Source: JAAFJT01 sp043744275 (lineage in GTDB: Bacteria > Bacteroidota > Bacteroidia > Chitinophagales > Saprospiraceae). Taken from it: 40,667 nt of DNA. This document shows positions 33,128 to 40,464 of this stretch, piece after piece. A program made the translations under genes and the position numbers. A model generated the notes under the pieces. The model was not told the origin of the DNA. It saw only the letters and a program-made list of their open reading frames with translations, and did no database searches. How positions within the stretch are numbered: position 1 is the first letter of the stretch; each line of letters starts with the position of its first letter. Location of the stretch: assembly GCA_043744275.1 (NCBI GenBank), contig JAYTUY010000306.1, positions 1 to 40,667 on the forward strand, written 5' to 3'.

Positions 33128-33407
33128 TACTGAGGGGGTATTTAGGATTCTGCAATAGAGCAAATTTTTTAGTCAACTCATATTTGTCTTGACCAGATGA
33201 GCCTATAAAAGCGATTATTACTATTTTTCTATTGTCGTTTACAAATTTCTTAGAATATTCATTTTCAAAAGTCGGTAACAAAATGCCATCACACCAAAAG
33301 CCTTTTAAGTAATCATCAATAGAATTAGCCAAAGCTTTTGATATTTCATATTCAAGAAATTCACAAAATTTAGTATCTAACATTGTTTTACATTTTTCAA
33401 GCATCAA
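33128..33407 (-). pseudogene. Truncated small conserved gene ending at a dispersed motif
   Basis: From an ATG at 33407 the frame encodes FLEYEISKALANSIDDYL, KGFWCDGILLP and NDNRKIVIIAFIGSSGQDKYELT. This resembles small uncharacterised Bacteroidota proteins with a GFWCDGIL motif, which continue for some 40-50 further residues. Here the similarity stops at about 33165; the frame then runs through the dispersed motif (33129, read YPLSI) and into the antisense strand of the neighbouring gene, closing at 32952. I therefore call it a 3'-truncated remnant. My memory of the family's C-terminus is imperfect, so it might instead be a shorter, functional gene. Confidence 0.5.
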
Positions 33408-33457
33408 TAATGATCAATACTTGCTATATTCTATGCTATTCTGAGTAGAGTTTAGCA

Positions 33458-33586
33458 CTATTTTTTCAAATATTCTTTGATTTGCTCAAAATTCATATTT
33501 GCCATTTCTAAAGATATTTTATCTTTAATAACTCTGAAAGTTTTGACAGTGTCAAATGTCTTTTCCTTTTTATTTGCCGTTTTCAT
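33458..33586 (-). CDS. Tiny antitoxin-like protein (42 residues)
   Basis: ATG at 33586, TAG at 33460-33458. The sequence KKEKTFDTVKTFRVIKDKIS followed by LEMANMNFEQIKEYLKK has the pattern of short Bacteroidota proteins (FDxVKxxRxIRDKIS...MxFEQxKxYxxxxL) that pair with RelE-like or similar toxins. No toxin is adjacent. It starts 7 nt after the previous tiny ORF, as the last member of the restriction-modification transcript. Confidence 0.5.
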   Translation of the reverse strand: MKTANKKEKTFDTVKTFRVIKDKISLEMANMNFEQIKEYLKK

Positions 33587-33592
33587 TATATA

Positions 33593-33703
33593 CTATTTCT
33601 TTTGGTGAGCGAATGTCAAGTTGCGAATATCTATGGCTTGCTTAATTTGATATGCAAAGTTTGATTTTGTTGTTAAATTGATTTGCTGGTTTTTCTTGTC
33701 CAT
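33593..33703 (-). CDS. Tiny ORF downstream of the EcoRI-type endonuclease (36 residues)
   Basis: ATG at 33703, only 3 nt after the endonuclease stop; stop TAG at 33595-33593. Product MDKKNQQINLTTKSNFAYQI plus 16 more residues ending in TFAHQKK. Not recognised. It may be a remnant of a larger gene or a real small protein translated by coupling. Confidence 0.35.
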   Translation of the reverse strand: MDKKNQQINLTTKSNFAYQIKQAIDIRNLTFAHQKK

Positions 33704-33706
33704 TTA

Positions 33707-34510
33707 TTATTCAGTTAATCCTAAAATTCTTAATGAAGTTGTTGAAACATTCATCATTATTGGTAACATTTCTTCGACAGTCCATTCTGTTGATTTTGTA
33801 TAAATTGAAACTGCTTGTAACATAACTGATTTTCCGTCAATTGTGATGAATATATTTTCACAACTATTCTGGTTGATAGGTAAACTATAATTTGCAGAAG
33901 TTAATCTGTCAATTCTGTTTAGTGAACCTGCATCGTGTTTCAAAATGATTTCAGTTCCATCTATTCTTATTACTGTTGTTGGTTCGGTAAGGAAATTTGA
34001 ACCTTGCAAAAACAAAATATAAGGAAAATGTTTTTCATCAATCATTAAGTTTCTGATTTCATTGATGTTTTTATGCGAGCGCTCAATTGCATTTCCTGCT
34101 ACCATTAATTCTTGGTTGCTGTTTTTGCCAACTAAAATTCCTTTGCTAATATTCTCAATGTCTTTTCCTTGATGTTTGGCTTCACATACTAAAACAATAC
34201 GCCACTTGTCGTCTTTATCTTTAACCTCAATAATCCCTCCATCGGGTTTTATTGATGCGTTTTCAACAAATACAGTTACTCCTAATCTTGAATCAACAGA
34301 GTTAAGTTTTTCATTAATTTCCTTTTTTTTAATACCATCTCTAAAACGAAATTCAAGATTAGGAAAATCTTTTTTCAAGGTTTCAAAAACAACTTTTGAG
34401 AAACTATTTACTGATTTATCGTGTATTTGTGCATTCTCTCCAAATATTTCCTTCGGCCCTTGTCCTCTTACTTTTTCAATTCTAAGTCGGTCTGTTTGCT
34501 TTTTTGCCAT
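33707..34510 (-). CDS. EcoRI-type restriction endonuclease
   Basis: 267 residues (EcoRI has 277), similar along its whole length to EcoRI as I remember it. Catalytic PD-(D/E)xK residues fall one position earlier than in EcoRI: Asp90 in SIKPDGG, Glu110 and Lys112 in CEAKHQGKD. The recognition segment GNAIERSHKNI (Glu143, Arg144) is intact, as are FRDGIKKKEIN, LVGKNSNQELM, YILFLQGSNFLTE and MLQAVSIYT. It should cut GAATTC. The gene follows the methyltransferase by 22 nt, the reverse of the EcoRI plasmid order. No dispersed motif; foreign origin is likely. Confidence 0.95.
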   Translation of the reverse strand: MAKKQTDRLRIEKVRGQGPKEIFGENAQIHDKSVNSFSKVVFETLKKDFPNLEFRFRDGIKKKEINEKLNSVDSRLGVTVFVENASIKPDGGIIEVKDKDDKWRIVLVCEAKHQGKDIENISKGILVGKNSNQELMVAGNAIERSHKNINEIRNLMIDEKHFPYILFLQGSNFLTEPTTVIRIDGTEIILKHDAGSLNRIDRLTSANYSLPINQNSCENIFITIDGKSVMLQAVSIYTKSTEWTVEEMLPIMMNVSTTSLRILGLTE

Positions 34511-34532
34511 TGATTATTTTGTATTGAAATAT

Positions 34533-35516
34533 TTAGAGTCTTCTGTTTTTGATTAAAATTCTAAAGTATGGGCATTTACCATTGATAGATAAATCTTTTT
34601 CGTCATTTCCTTTTCTAAATTTAATTAGCTCAAATTGTTCAGGATTGTATTTATGTAAAAATGTAATCGGAACACCCATAACTCCAACATAATCCATTGG
34701 AATGTCTTGGGTTTTATTTACATTAATTGCATCGTAATTATCAAAATGAGGATATTCAATTTCATTGCCGTAATACGTTTTAGTAAGAACAATATCTTCG
34801 TGTCGTTTAAAGGTGTCTAAATTTGTTAGCCACAAACAATTATTTGGCGCAATTATTCTATTTCCAAAACTATCAATGCTTGTTTCTGTTCCGTATAGTT
34901 CGTAATGGTCGGGAACTATAAAACCCGAAATGCCTCTGCCCAAATTTATGCCTAACCAAGCTTTGTTTTCTTTGATTAGTTTAAAGATTTCTTTGTATGT
35001 TATGGCATTAATGTTTCCAATTATTAAAAACTTTTTTTCGTATTTTACTAATTGGTCAACATATTCCCTGAATAAAGAAAATGGCGGATTTGTAACGACA
35101 ATATCAGCTTGCTTTAGCAAGTCGATACTTTCTTTACTACGAAAATCGCCATCGCCTTTTAGTGGTATTATTCCGATTTCTTCTGCATCAGGAATTTTAT
35201 TTCCATTTTTGTCTCCATAGTATTCAAGGAAAACGGCTTTTTCTGCTTCTTCTTGAATAAATAAATCTGTTTCTTGATTTTTATAACAGGTTGTTATCAA
35301 CTTTTTTAAGCCTAACTTTTCAAAGTTGTAGGCAAAATAGTTGAAAAAATTACTATTTCTTGGGTCGTCACAATTACAAAAAACCACCTTGTTTTTAAAA
35401 TGTTTTTCGTAATGTTTCAATTCACTTTCAATGTCTGATAGTTGGGTATAGAACTCGTCTTTTTTAGCAAATTTTGCTATGTGTAGAGTCTGGTTTAATG
35501 TCTTTTCCGCTATCAT
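34533..35516 (-). CDS. M.EcoRI-type adenine methyltransferase
   Basis: 327 residues from the ATG at 35516 (an in-frame TTG at 35525 is possible). N6-adenine methyltransferase that should protect GAATTC. Motif IV is NPPF (residues 143-146). Surrounding blocks match M.EcoRI: KDEFYTQLSDIESEL, VVFCNCDDPRNSNFFNYFA, GDGDFRSKESIDLL, TYKEIFKLIKENKAWLG, GRGISGFIVPDHYELYGTE, NNCLWLTNLD, YDAINVNKTQDIP, MGVPITFLHKYNPEQFELI. Length agrees with 326 for M.EcoRI. First gene of a four-gene minus-strand transcript, so methylase would be made before endonuclease, a safe order on entering a new host. Confidence 0.95.
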   Translation of the reverse strand: MIAEKTLNQTLHIAKFAKKDEFYTQLSDIESELKHYEKHFKNKVVFCNCDDPRNSNFFNYFAYNFEKLGLKKLITTCYKNQETDLFIQEEAEKAVFLEYYGDKNGNKIPDAEEIGIIPLKGDGDFRSKESIDLLKQADIVVTNPPFSLFREYVDQLVKYEKKFLIIGNINAITYKEIFKLIKENKAWLGINLGRGISGFIVPDHYELYGTETSIDSFGNRIIAPNNCLWLTNLDTFKRHEDIVLTKTYYGNEIEYPHFDNYDAINVNKTQDIPMDYVGVMGVPITFLHKYNPEQFELIKFRKGNDEKDLSINGKCPYFRILIKNRRL

Positions 35517-35538
35517 TTTTTCCAATTTAATTAAGTTC

Positions 35539-35546
35539 CAAATTTA
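35539..35546 (-). promoter_or_regulatory. Candidate -7 element of the restriction-modification operon
   Basis: On the minus strand TAAATTTG fits TAnnTTTG. It would start transcription about 15 nt before the ATG at 35516, leaving a very short leader. No good -33 element. Confidence 0.4.
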
Positions 35547-35581
35547 CTATATTTTTTCACTTTTCACTATCAATTATTCAC

Positions 35582-36958
35582 TCAAATCGCCCCTCTCGAT
35601 TTCAATTCCAAATACTTATTAATGGTATTGATAGATAAGTCCTCAGGTCGAGTCAGAATTGTTTGAATGCCGTATTGCCTCAGTTTTTGCATCATTTGTA
35701 CTTTTTCATTCATGAATTTATGGGCTATGGTTTGATGATAAATCTCTTCGGTAGTCGCCGCATCTTTTTTAGTAAAATCTTCAATCTCTGTATTTTTAAA
35801 AAAGACGACGACCAACAAATGCAAATTATTGAGCAATCTTAAAGTTGGTAACACCCTTTCTAAAGCAAACATGCTTTCAAAATTGGTGAAAAGCACCAAC
35901 AGACTTCGCCCTTTTATCATTTTCCGAACAGCATAATAAAGCAATTCATAACTCGCTTCTCCTTTTCCTTCCTTTTCACGGTACAATTCGTAGAGAATGC
36001 GACTCAACTGATTGGGGCTGTTGTCCGCTTGCAAAGTAGAGCCGAGTTTATCACTGAAACTGAACAAACCCGCCTTATCTTTTTTCTGCAAAATGATATT
36101 GGAAATCACCAAACTCGTATTAATAGCATGATCCATGAGCGTCAGACCGCCAAAAGGCATCCGCATCACACGGCTTTTATCAATGATGCAATAAACCTGC
36201 TGCGAGCGTTCGTCTTCATATTGATTCACCATGACTTGCCCTCTACGGCTCGATGCTTTCCAATTCAGTGAGCGAAAATCATCGCCAGCGACATAATTTT
36301 TGATTTGTTCAAATTCGTAGCTATGCCCCAAGCGGCGTATTTTTTTGATGCCCGATTGATGTGCAATTTGTTGAAAAGCCTTCAATTCAAACTGTTTCAT
36401 CTGCAATACTGAGGGGTACACAGGCACGCTTGTATCGCCGCCGCCTTGTTCAAAACGGCGTTGCACTAAGCCCAAAAGTGATTCTGCAAAGAGGTTGATA
36501 TTGCCAAAATCGTATTCGCCGCGTTCGGTAGGCGTGAGTTCATAGTCCGTTCGACGGGCTTCACCCCCCCTCAGTATCAGGAGCATTTCAAAGTCTCTTT
36601 TTTGAAATTGAAAAGGAATTTCATCAATCAAATGAATATTGAGCCGTTGACCTGAGTGGTTTTCAATGTCCAAATATATGCGGTTGGCATCACCGAGCGA
36701 CATCAATTTGGGTAAACGACGATGAGCTTCAAGACGAGTATTTTTATTGAAAAGCAAGACAATATCAGCTAAAACAATTGCCATACAAACAATCAAAGCC
36801 GTTTGAGCCATCGGAAATAGCCACGACCAAGTAAAACTCAATACAAAAACGAAAGCCACTAATGCAAACACAATGAAAAAGCGGCGCGTCAAATAAAGGT
36901 TTTGATAAGTGCTTGAAAATATTTTAAACATTTTATTTGAATTATTTAAAATTGACAT
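35582..36958 (-). CDS. DUF58 domain membrane protein
   Basis: 458 residues from the ATG at 36958; MFKIFSSTY at 36931 is an alternative start. Two N-terminal helices (about 27-46, 50-68), then a beta-rich domain and the DUF58 block (RRLGHSYEFEQIKNYVAGDDFRSLNWKASSRRGQVMVNQYEDER, in parts: NYVAGDDFRSLNWKASSR). It ends in a vWA-like fold (QQVYCIIDKSRVM). DUF58 proteins are usual partners of MoxR ATPases; here the gene is 21 kb from moxR and instead overlaps the metallo-hydrolase gene by one base. Motif copies: 36408 (read YPSVL) and 36567 (seven Cs on +, read ILRGGEARR). Confidence 0.88.
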   Translation of the reverse strand: MSILNNSNKMFKIFSSTYQNLYLTRRFFIVFALVAFVFVLSFTWSWLFPMAQTALIVCMAIVLADIVLLFNKNTRLEAHRRLPKLMSLGDANRIYLDIENHSGQRLNIHLIDEIPFQFQKRDFEMLLILRGGEARRTDYELTPTERGEYDFGNINLFAESLLGLVQRRFEQGGGDTSVPVYPSVLQMKQFELKAFQQIAHQSGIKKIRRLGHSYEFEQIKNYVAGDDFRSLNWKASSRRGQVMVNQYEDERSQQVYCIIDKSRVMRMPFGGLTLMDHAINTSLVISNIILQKKDKAGLFSFSDKLGSTLQADNSPNQLSRILYELYREKEGKGEASYELLYYAVRKMIKGRSLLVLFTNFESMFALERVLPTLRLLNNLHLLVVVFFKNTEIEDFTKKDAATTEEIYHQTIAHKFMNEKVQMMQKLRQYGIQTILTRPEDLSINTINKYLELKSRGAI

Positions 36959-38358
36959 TAAATCACCACTTCACTCCCCAATGCTGGTATGTCAACGGTA
37001 TTAAAACCGTTTTGATGCAATGTTTTTTGAAACATTTGCTGCACTTCATAATCGCCATGCACGAGCCAAAGGTGTTTAAGCCCTGACTTTTGATTGTCAA
37101 TAAAATCCAAAATCTCCTTGTAATCGGCATGAGCGGAGAATGAATCCATGATTTCGACGCGACAATTCACTTGCTTCTCCTCTCCAAACAATCGTACATA
37201 TTGAGCACCATCACGCAATTGCCCCGCAGGTGTATTAGGCGAAGCATATCCGACGATGAGGACTGTGCAAGTCGGGTCTTCAAGGTTATTAAAAAGGTGG
37301 TGTTTCACACGCCCTGCGTTTGCCATGCCCGACGATGAAATAATAACACACGGCTCTTTCAAATCATTGAGGGCTTTGGATTCTTCTACTTTACGGATAT
37401 ATTTTAGATTTTTAAAACCAAAGGGATTGGGGTCTTTAGTCATGTAAAGATGCATTTCTTCATCAAAACATTCTGGATGCGCTATGAAAACTTCGGTCGC
37501 ATCGACAGCCAAAGGGCTATCAACAAAAACAGGAATACGAGGCAAAAGCCCTTCATTGGCTAATTTATCGAGCATAAAGACAATCTCCTGCGTGCGCCCG
37601 ACGCTGAATGCAGGGATAATAACTTTGCCGCCACGTTGGGCAGTTTCATTGATGATATTGATAAATTTACCTGTTTCCTGAGGTTTGTCTTCGTGCAAAC
37701 GGTCGCCGTAAGTGGATTCGCAAATCAAATAATCAACTTCGGGCATTGTCTGTGGGTCTTGCAAAATAGGGCGATTGGGGCGACCAATATCTGCTGTAAA
37801 ACCAAGCATAATCGTTTTACCCCCCTCAGTAATTTTCAAAGTTATGCTCGCTGCGCCCAAAATATGCCCTGCATCGGAGAACAATACTTGAACGTCAGGA
37901 TGAATTGGAAACCAACGGTCGTAGCTAAAACTCGCGAAGAGTGTCATCGCTTTTTGAACATCTTCGCTGGTATAAAGTGGCTGAATATTGCCTTCTCTTC
38001 CTTGTTTTAGAGCTTTTTTATTATCATATTCAGCATCTTTTTCTTGAATACCCGCACTATCAAGGAGCATGATGGCTGATAAGGCTCTGGTGGCTGGCGT
38101 GCTATAAATGGTGTTGCGAAAACCATCTTTCACCAATTTGGGGATTCTGCCTGTATGATCAATATGAGCATGAGAAAGCACCATACAATTAATATCTGAT
38201 GGATTAAATAGCCATTCGTCATTAAAATCTTTGAGTTCAGGGCTATTGCCTTGATATAAACCACAATCTAATAGGATGGTGAAACCATTATCGAGTGTGA
38301 TTAAATGGCAACTTCCAGTGACTTCGCGCGCTGCGCCGCAGAATTTTATTTTCATCAA
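36958..38358 (-). CDS. Beta-CASP metallo-beta-lactamase-fold hydrolase
   Basis: 466 residues (MMKIKF; the second Met is equally likely). Metal-binding motif SHAHIDHTGR (His63, His65, Asp67, His68), further ligands in DAGHILGAAS and GFTADIGRP, a beta-CASP segment (STYGDRLHE, IPAFSVGRTQEIV, SSSGMANAGRVKHHL) and the terminal DSFSAHADYKEI...WLVHGD. This is the CPSF73/YSH1-like group, in bacteria most often RNA-processing nucleases, with exo- or endonuclease activity unproven for many. It is cytoplasmic and translationally adjacent to the DUF58 gene. A minus-orientation motif (37822, six Cs) is read as ITEGG on this strand. Confidence 0.92.
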   Translation of the reverse strand: MMKIKFCGAAREVTGSCHLITLDNGFTILLDCGLYQGNSPELKDFNDEWLFNPSDINCMVLSHAHIDHTGRIPKLVKDGFRNTIYSTPATRALSAIMLLDSAGIQEKDAEYDNKKALKQGREGNIQPLYTSEDVQKAMTLFASFSYDRWFPIHPDVQVLFSDAGHILGAASITLKITEGGKTIMLGFTADIGRPNRPILQDPQTMPEVDYLICESTYGDRLHEDKPQETGKFINIINETAQRGGKVIIPAFSVGRTQEIVFMLDKLANEGLLPRIPVFVDSPLAVDATEVFIAHPECFDEEMHLYMTKDPNPFGFKNLKYIRKVEESKALNDLKEPCVIISSSGMANAGRVKHHLFNNLEDPTCTVLIVGYASPNTPAGQLRDGAQYVRLFGEEKQVNCRVEIMDSFSAHADYKEILDFIDNQKSGLKHLWLVHGDYEVQQMFQKTLHQNGFNTVDIPALGSEVVI

Positions 38359-38448
38359 TCAATTAATTTTAAATTATTATGACAATTGAAGGCAATTTAG
38401 TCATAGATTATAAATGATTGATGAATTTGAATCTTTTTCTTTTTAATT

Positions 38449-38488
38449 TAATAAAAAAAGCCGTCTTGAATGGACCATTCAAGGCGGC
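38449..38488 (-). terminator. Terminator of the sigma/anti-sigma/surface-protein operon
   Basis: Arms 38460-38473 (GCCGTCTTGAATGG) and 38475-38488 (CCATTCAAGGCGGC) with one G-U type pair; on the minus strand it is followed by seven T (38459-38453). Confidence 0.85.
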
Positions 38489-38536
38489 GTCTAAAACCAA
38501 TAATTAGTATGAAAAAACATTATCCTTAAAGTCAAA

Positions 38537-39700
38537 TTATTTGATAATCAAATCGCCATAATTTAAGCGGGCTTTGATTATACTTTTTGTATTTTGATTG
38601 CCTACATATCCCATGATTTCCTTAGTAGAACCCTTCTCTTTATCTATTTTTGTCGTTAGAGATGTAGAATGATTCACATCACCGTAAGAGGTTGTTACAT
38701 CCAACTGATAAGATACTGTGGGGTCAATCGTGACCATATAATCTGTATAACTACCTTTAAAATTGAGGGCATCGAAGCCAGTTTTCACCGCATCAATCCG
38801 CACATCTCCGTAATTGGTTTGAAAGTCCGCACTGGAGCCGATTTTACGAATTTTGAAATCTGTATAAGAACTTTTGACGGCTATATTTTCAACATTCCCA
38901 ACTATCATATCGCCATATTTGCTATCCACTGAAAAATTGGTGACGCTATTCACTTGATAATCATCATAAGCGGAGGTAACGGCAAAATTTTCTATTTTAT
39001 CAAATTTGAAAGCTGAGTATTTGGATTTCATAGCCACGTCTTTAATATCTGCCGAGCTGAGTTTGCCATAAGAAATAGTGCCATTCAAGCCCATTAATTT
39101 GCCGATCGTGCCGCCGCCATAAGCCAAATTGATAGTCGCTGTTGCTGCTCCCTCAAGTTTGAAATCACCATATTTTTGGTCAATTTTCACCCAATTACTG
39201 AGGGGGGCAATGTGGCTATTACCATATTTATTCGAAAGGTCAAGTTTATTGGCTGCGGGCATTGTTACATCGTAATCAATAGCAAAATCGCTTGAATTGC
39301 TGCCCCAACTCCACCAACCGTTGTTTTGAGATTCAATTTCAGTTTCCGCTTTTACATAATCGGGACCGTCGGTGAAGCCTATATTGATGCGGTTGAAAGC
39401 TTTATCGGCTTCCGCTTGTGAACTCGCTTGCACTTTTATGACCACATTCACAACGGCTTGGCTGCCGCCGCCTGTTTTCACATCTATTTTCCCATATTTA
39501 TTGGAAAGAATCACTAAAATATTGGGACTGACATTAAAAGTTTTGTTGTAAGATTTTGTAAACTCTTTACCTTCTCCAACAATGCTATCTTGGTTACACT
39601 CCCCTTTCGGGGGTTGGGGGGCTGTGTTGTTTGCCGCAAAGGCGAAGTGACTCGTAGTTAGGAGCAACGCCATTAATACGATTTGACTAAATGCTTTCAT
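38537..39700 (-). CDS. Exported beta-repeat protein (DUF4097-like)
   Basis: 387 residues from the ATG at 39700, chosen because it gives a clean signal peptide (MKAFSQIVLMALLLTTSHFAFA); an upstream ATG at 39739 adds a basic stretch. The mature part consists of short repeats around KYGD/SKYGD/SYTDF (at least nine), as in the adhesin-like beta-solenoids of DUF4097 proteins. It overlaps the anti-sigma gene by 14 nt, so is probably a target or partner of the same envelope stress system. Just after the signal peptide an in-frame GC-rich palindrome (39598-39624) is read as NTAPQPPKGECNQ. A motif copy (39197, six Gs) is read as APLSN. Confidence 0.82.
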   Translation of the reverse strand: MKAFSQIVLMALLLTTSHFAFAANNTAPQPPKGECNQDSIVGEGKEFTKSYNKTFNVSPNILVILSNKYGKIDVKTGGGSQAVVNVVIKVQASSQAEADKAFNRINIGFTDGPDYVKAETEIESQNNGWWSWGSNSSDFAIDYDVTMPAANKLDLSNKYGNSHIAPLSNWVKIDQKYGDFKLEGAATATINLAYGGGTIGKLMGLNGTISYGKLSSADIKDVAMKSKYSAFKFDKIENFAVTSAYDDYQVNSVTNFSVDSKYGDMIVGNVENIAVKSSYTDFKIRKIGSSADFQTNYGDVRIDAVKTGFDALNFKGSYTDYMVTIDPTVSYQLDVTTSYGDVNHSTSLTTKIDKEKGSTKEIMGYVGNQNTKSIIKARLNYGDLIIK

Positions 39701-40340
39701 TTTGCTGTATTTTTTTATTTTCTGTTTGATGTTCTTCAATATGATTCAAAACGCGTTCAAGAATGCCTAATTTAATTTGGTAATTTTCAATCATTCGGTG
39801 TATAATTTCCTCACGAGTAGCCGTTGGTGCGTTTTCCAATTCCTTTTTCAACTCTTTTTGTACTTCATCCAACTGTTTCAAATCCGTCATGACTGAGGGG
39901 TCGGGATTGTAGCTGACTAATTTTGTTAATTCAGTTTCTACTTTTTTATTATAATAACTTTCAGCTTCTGTCAAATCAGGTACAACCTGTTCAGTTGATT
40001 GTGCCAATGCTTTCACCTCTGCTTTTTCATTGAAAAAAATACCCAATCCTGCGCCGACTACCAGCAGGGCAATCGCTGCCGCTGCTTGTTTCCACCAAGC
40101 CATCTTCACGATTTTATATTCTTTAATCGGGTTGACTTGGTTTTCAATGGCTGCCCAAATTTTCAAATTGGGGATTTCGGTATCAAAAGACTCTCTATGG
40201 TCTTTGATAAATTTTTCAAAAACATCCGCTCCTGCCAGTTGATTTTCGATGCCCGCCCACACATTTACTGAGGGGGTATCGATGTCAAACGCTGACCGAT
40301 TGTCTTTTAAAAATTGTTCTATATTCTCTAACTCTTTCAT
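39687..40340 (-). CDS. Putative anti-sigma factor with duplicated N-terminal motif
   Basis: About 217 residues from the ATG at 40340 (MKELENIEQF); 40349 is possible, and the longer frame to 40409 only reads through an inverted repeat. The N-terminal part has a duplication: EQFLKDNRSAFDIDTPSVNVW and EKFIKDHRESFDTEIPNLKIW, each followed by A(G/A)IENQ(L/V). One membrane helix follows (about 90-108, WWKQAAAAIALLVVGAGLGI), then a helical, charged C-terminus. Its place directly after an ECF sigma gene and the single membrane span suggest an anti-sigma factor. Motif copies (39892, 40267) are read DPSVM and TPSVN; the second lies in the first duplicated unit. Confidence 0.7.
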   Translation of the reverse strand: MKELENIEQFLKDNRSAFDIDTPSVNVWAGIENQLAGADVFEKFIKDHRESFDTEIPNLKIWAAIENQVNPIKEYKIVKMAWWKQAAAAIALLVVGAGLGIFFNEKAEVKALAQSTEQVVPDLTEAESYYNKKVETELTKLVSYNPDPSVMTDLKQLDEVQKELKKELENAPTATREEIIHRMIENYQIKLGILERVLNHIEEHQTENKKIQQNESI

Positions 40341-40350
40341 TTTCAACATT

Positions 40351-40464
40351 TTAGCCCCCCTGCCCCCAAGGGGGAGTCGGCAGGAAGTTAAATTTATTTT
40401 TAATTTCATTCAAAAATTTTCAATTACCCTCAATCTACTCCCCCTTTGGGGGCAGGGGGGCTAA
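40351..40464. repeat. GC-rich inverted-repeat element between sigma and anti-sigma genes
   Basis: Arms 40351-40377 (TTAGCCCCCCTGCCCCCAAG...) and 40437-40464 are complementary over about 26 bp with a one-base bulge; AT-rich centre of 59 bp. Such C/G-run inverted repeats are common between Bacteroidota genes. The right arm abuts the sigma-factor stop codon. A half-copy (CCCCTTTCGGGGGTTGGGGG) is inside the neighbouring coding region at 39601-39620. Confidence 0.85.

Noticed and set aside
40340..40409. Upstream start for the anti-sigma gene
   Set aside because: The extra residues are only the translation of the GC-rich inverted-repeat arm.
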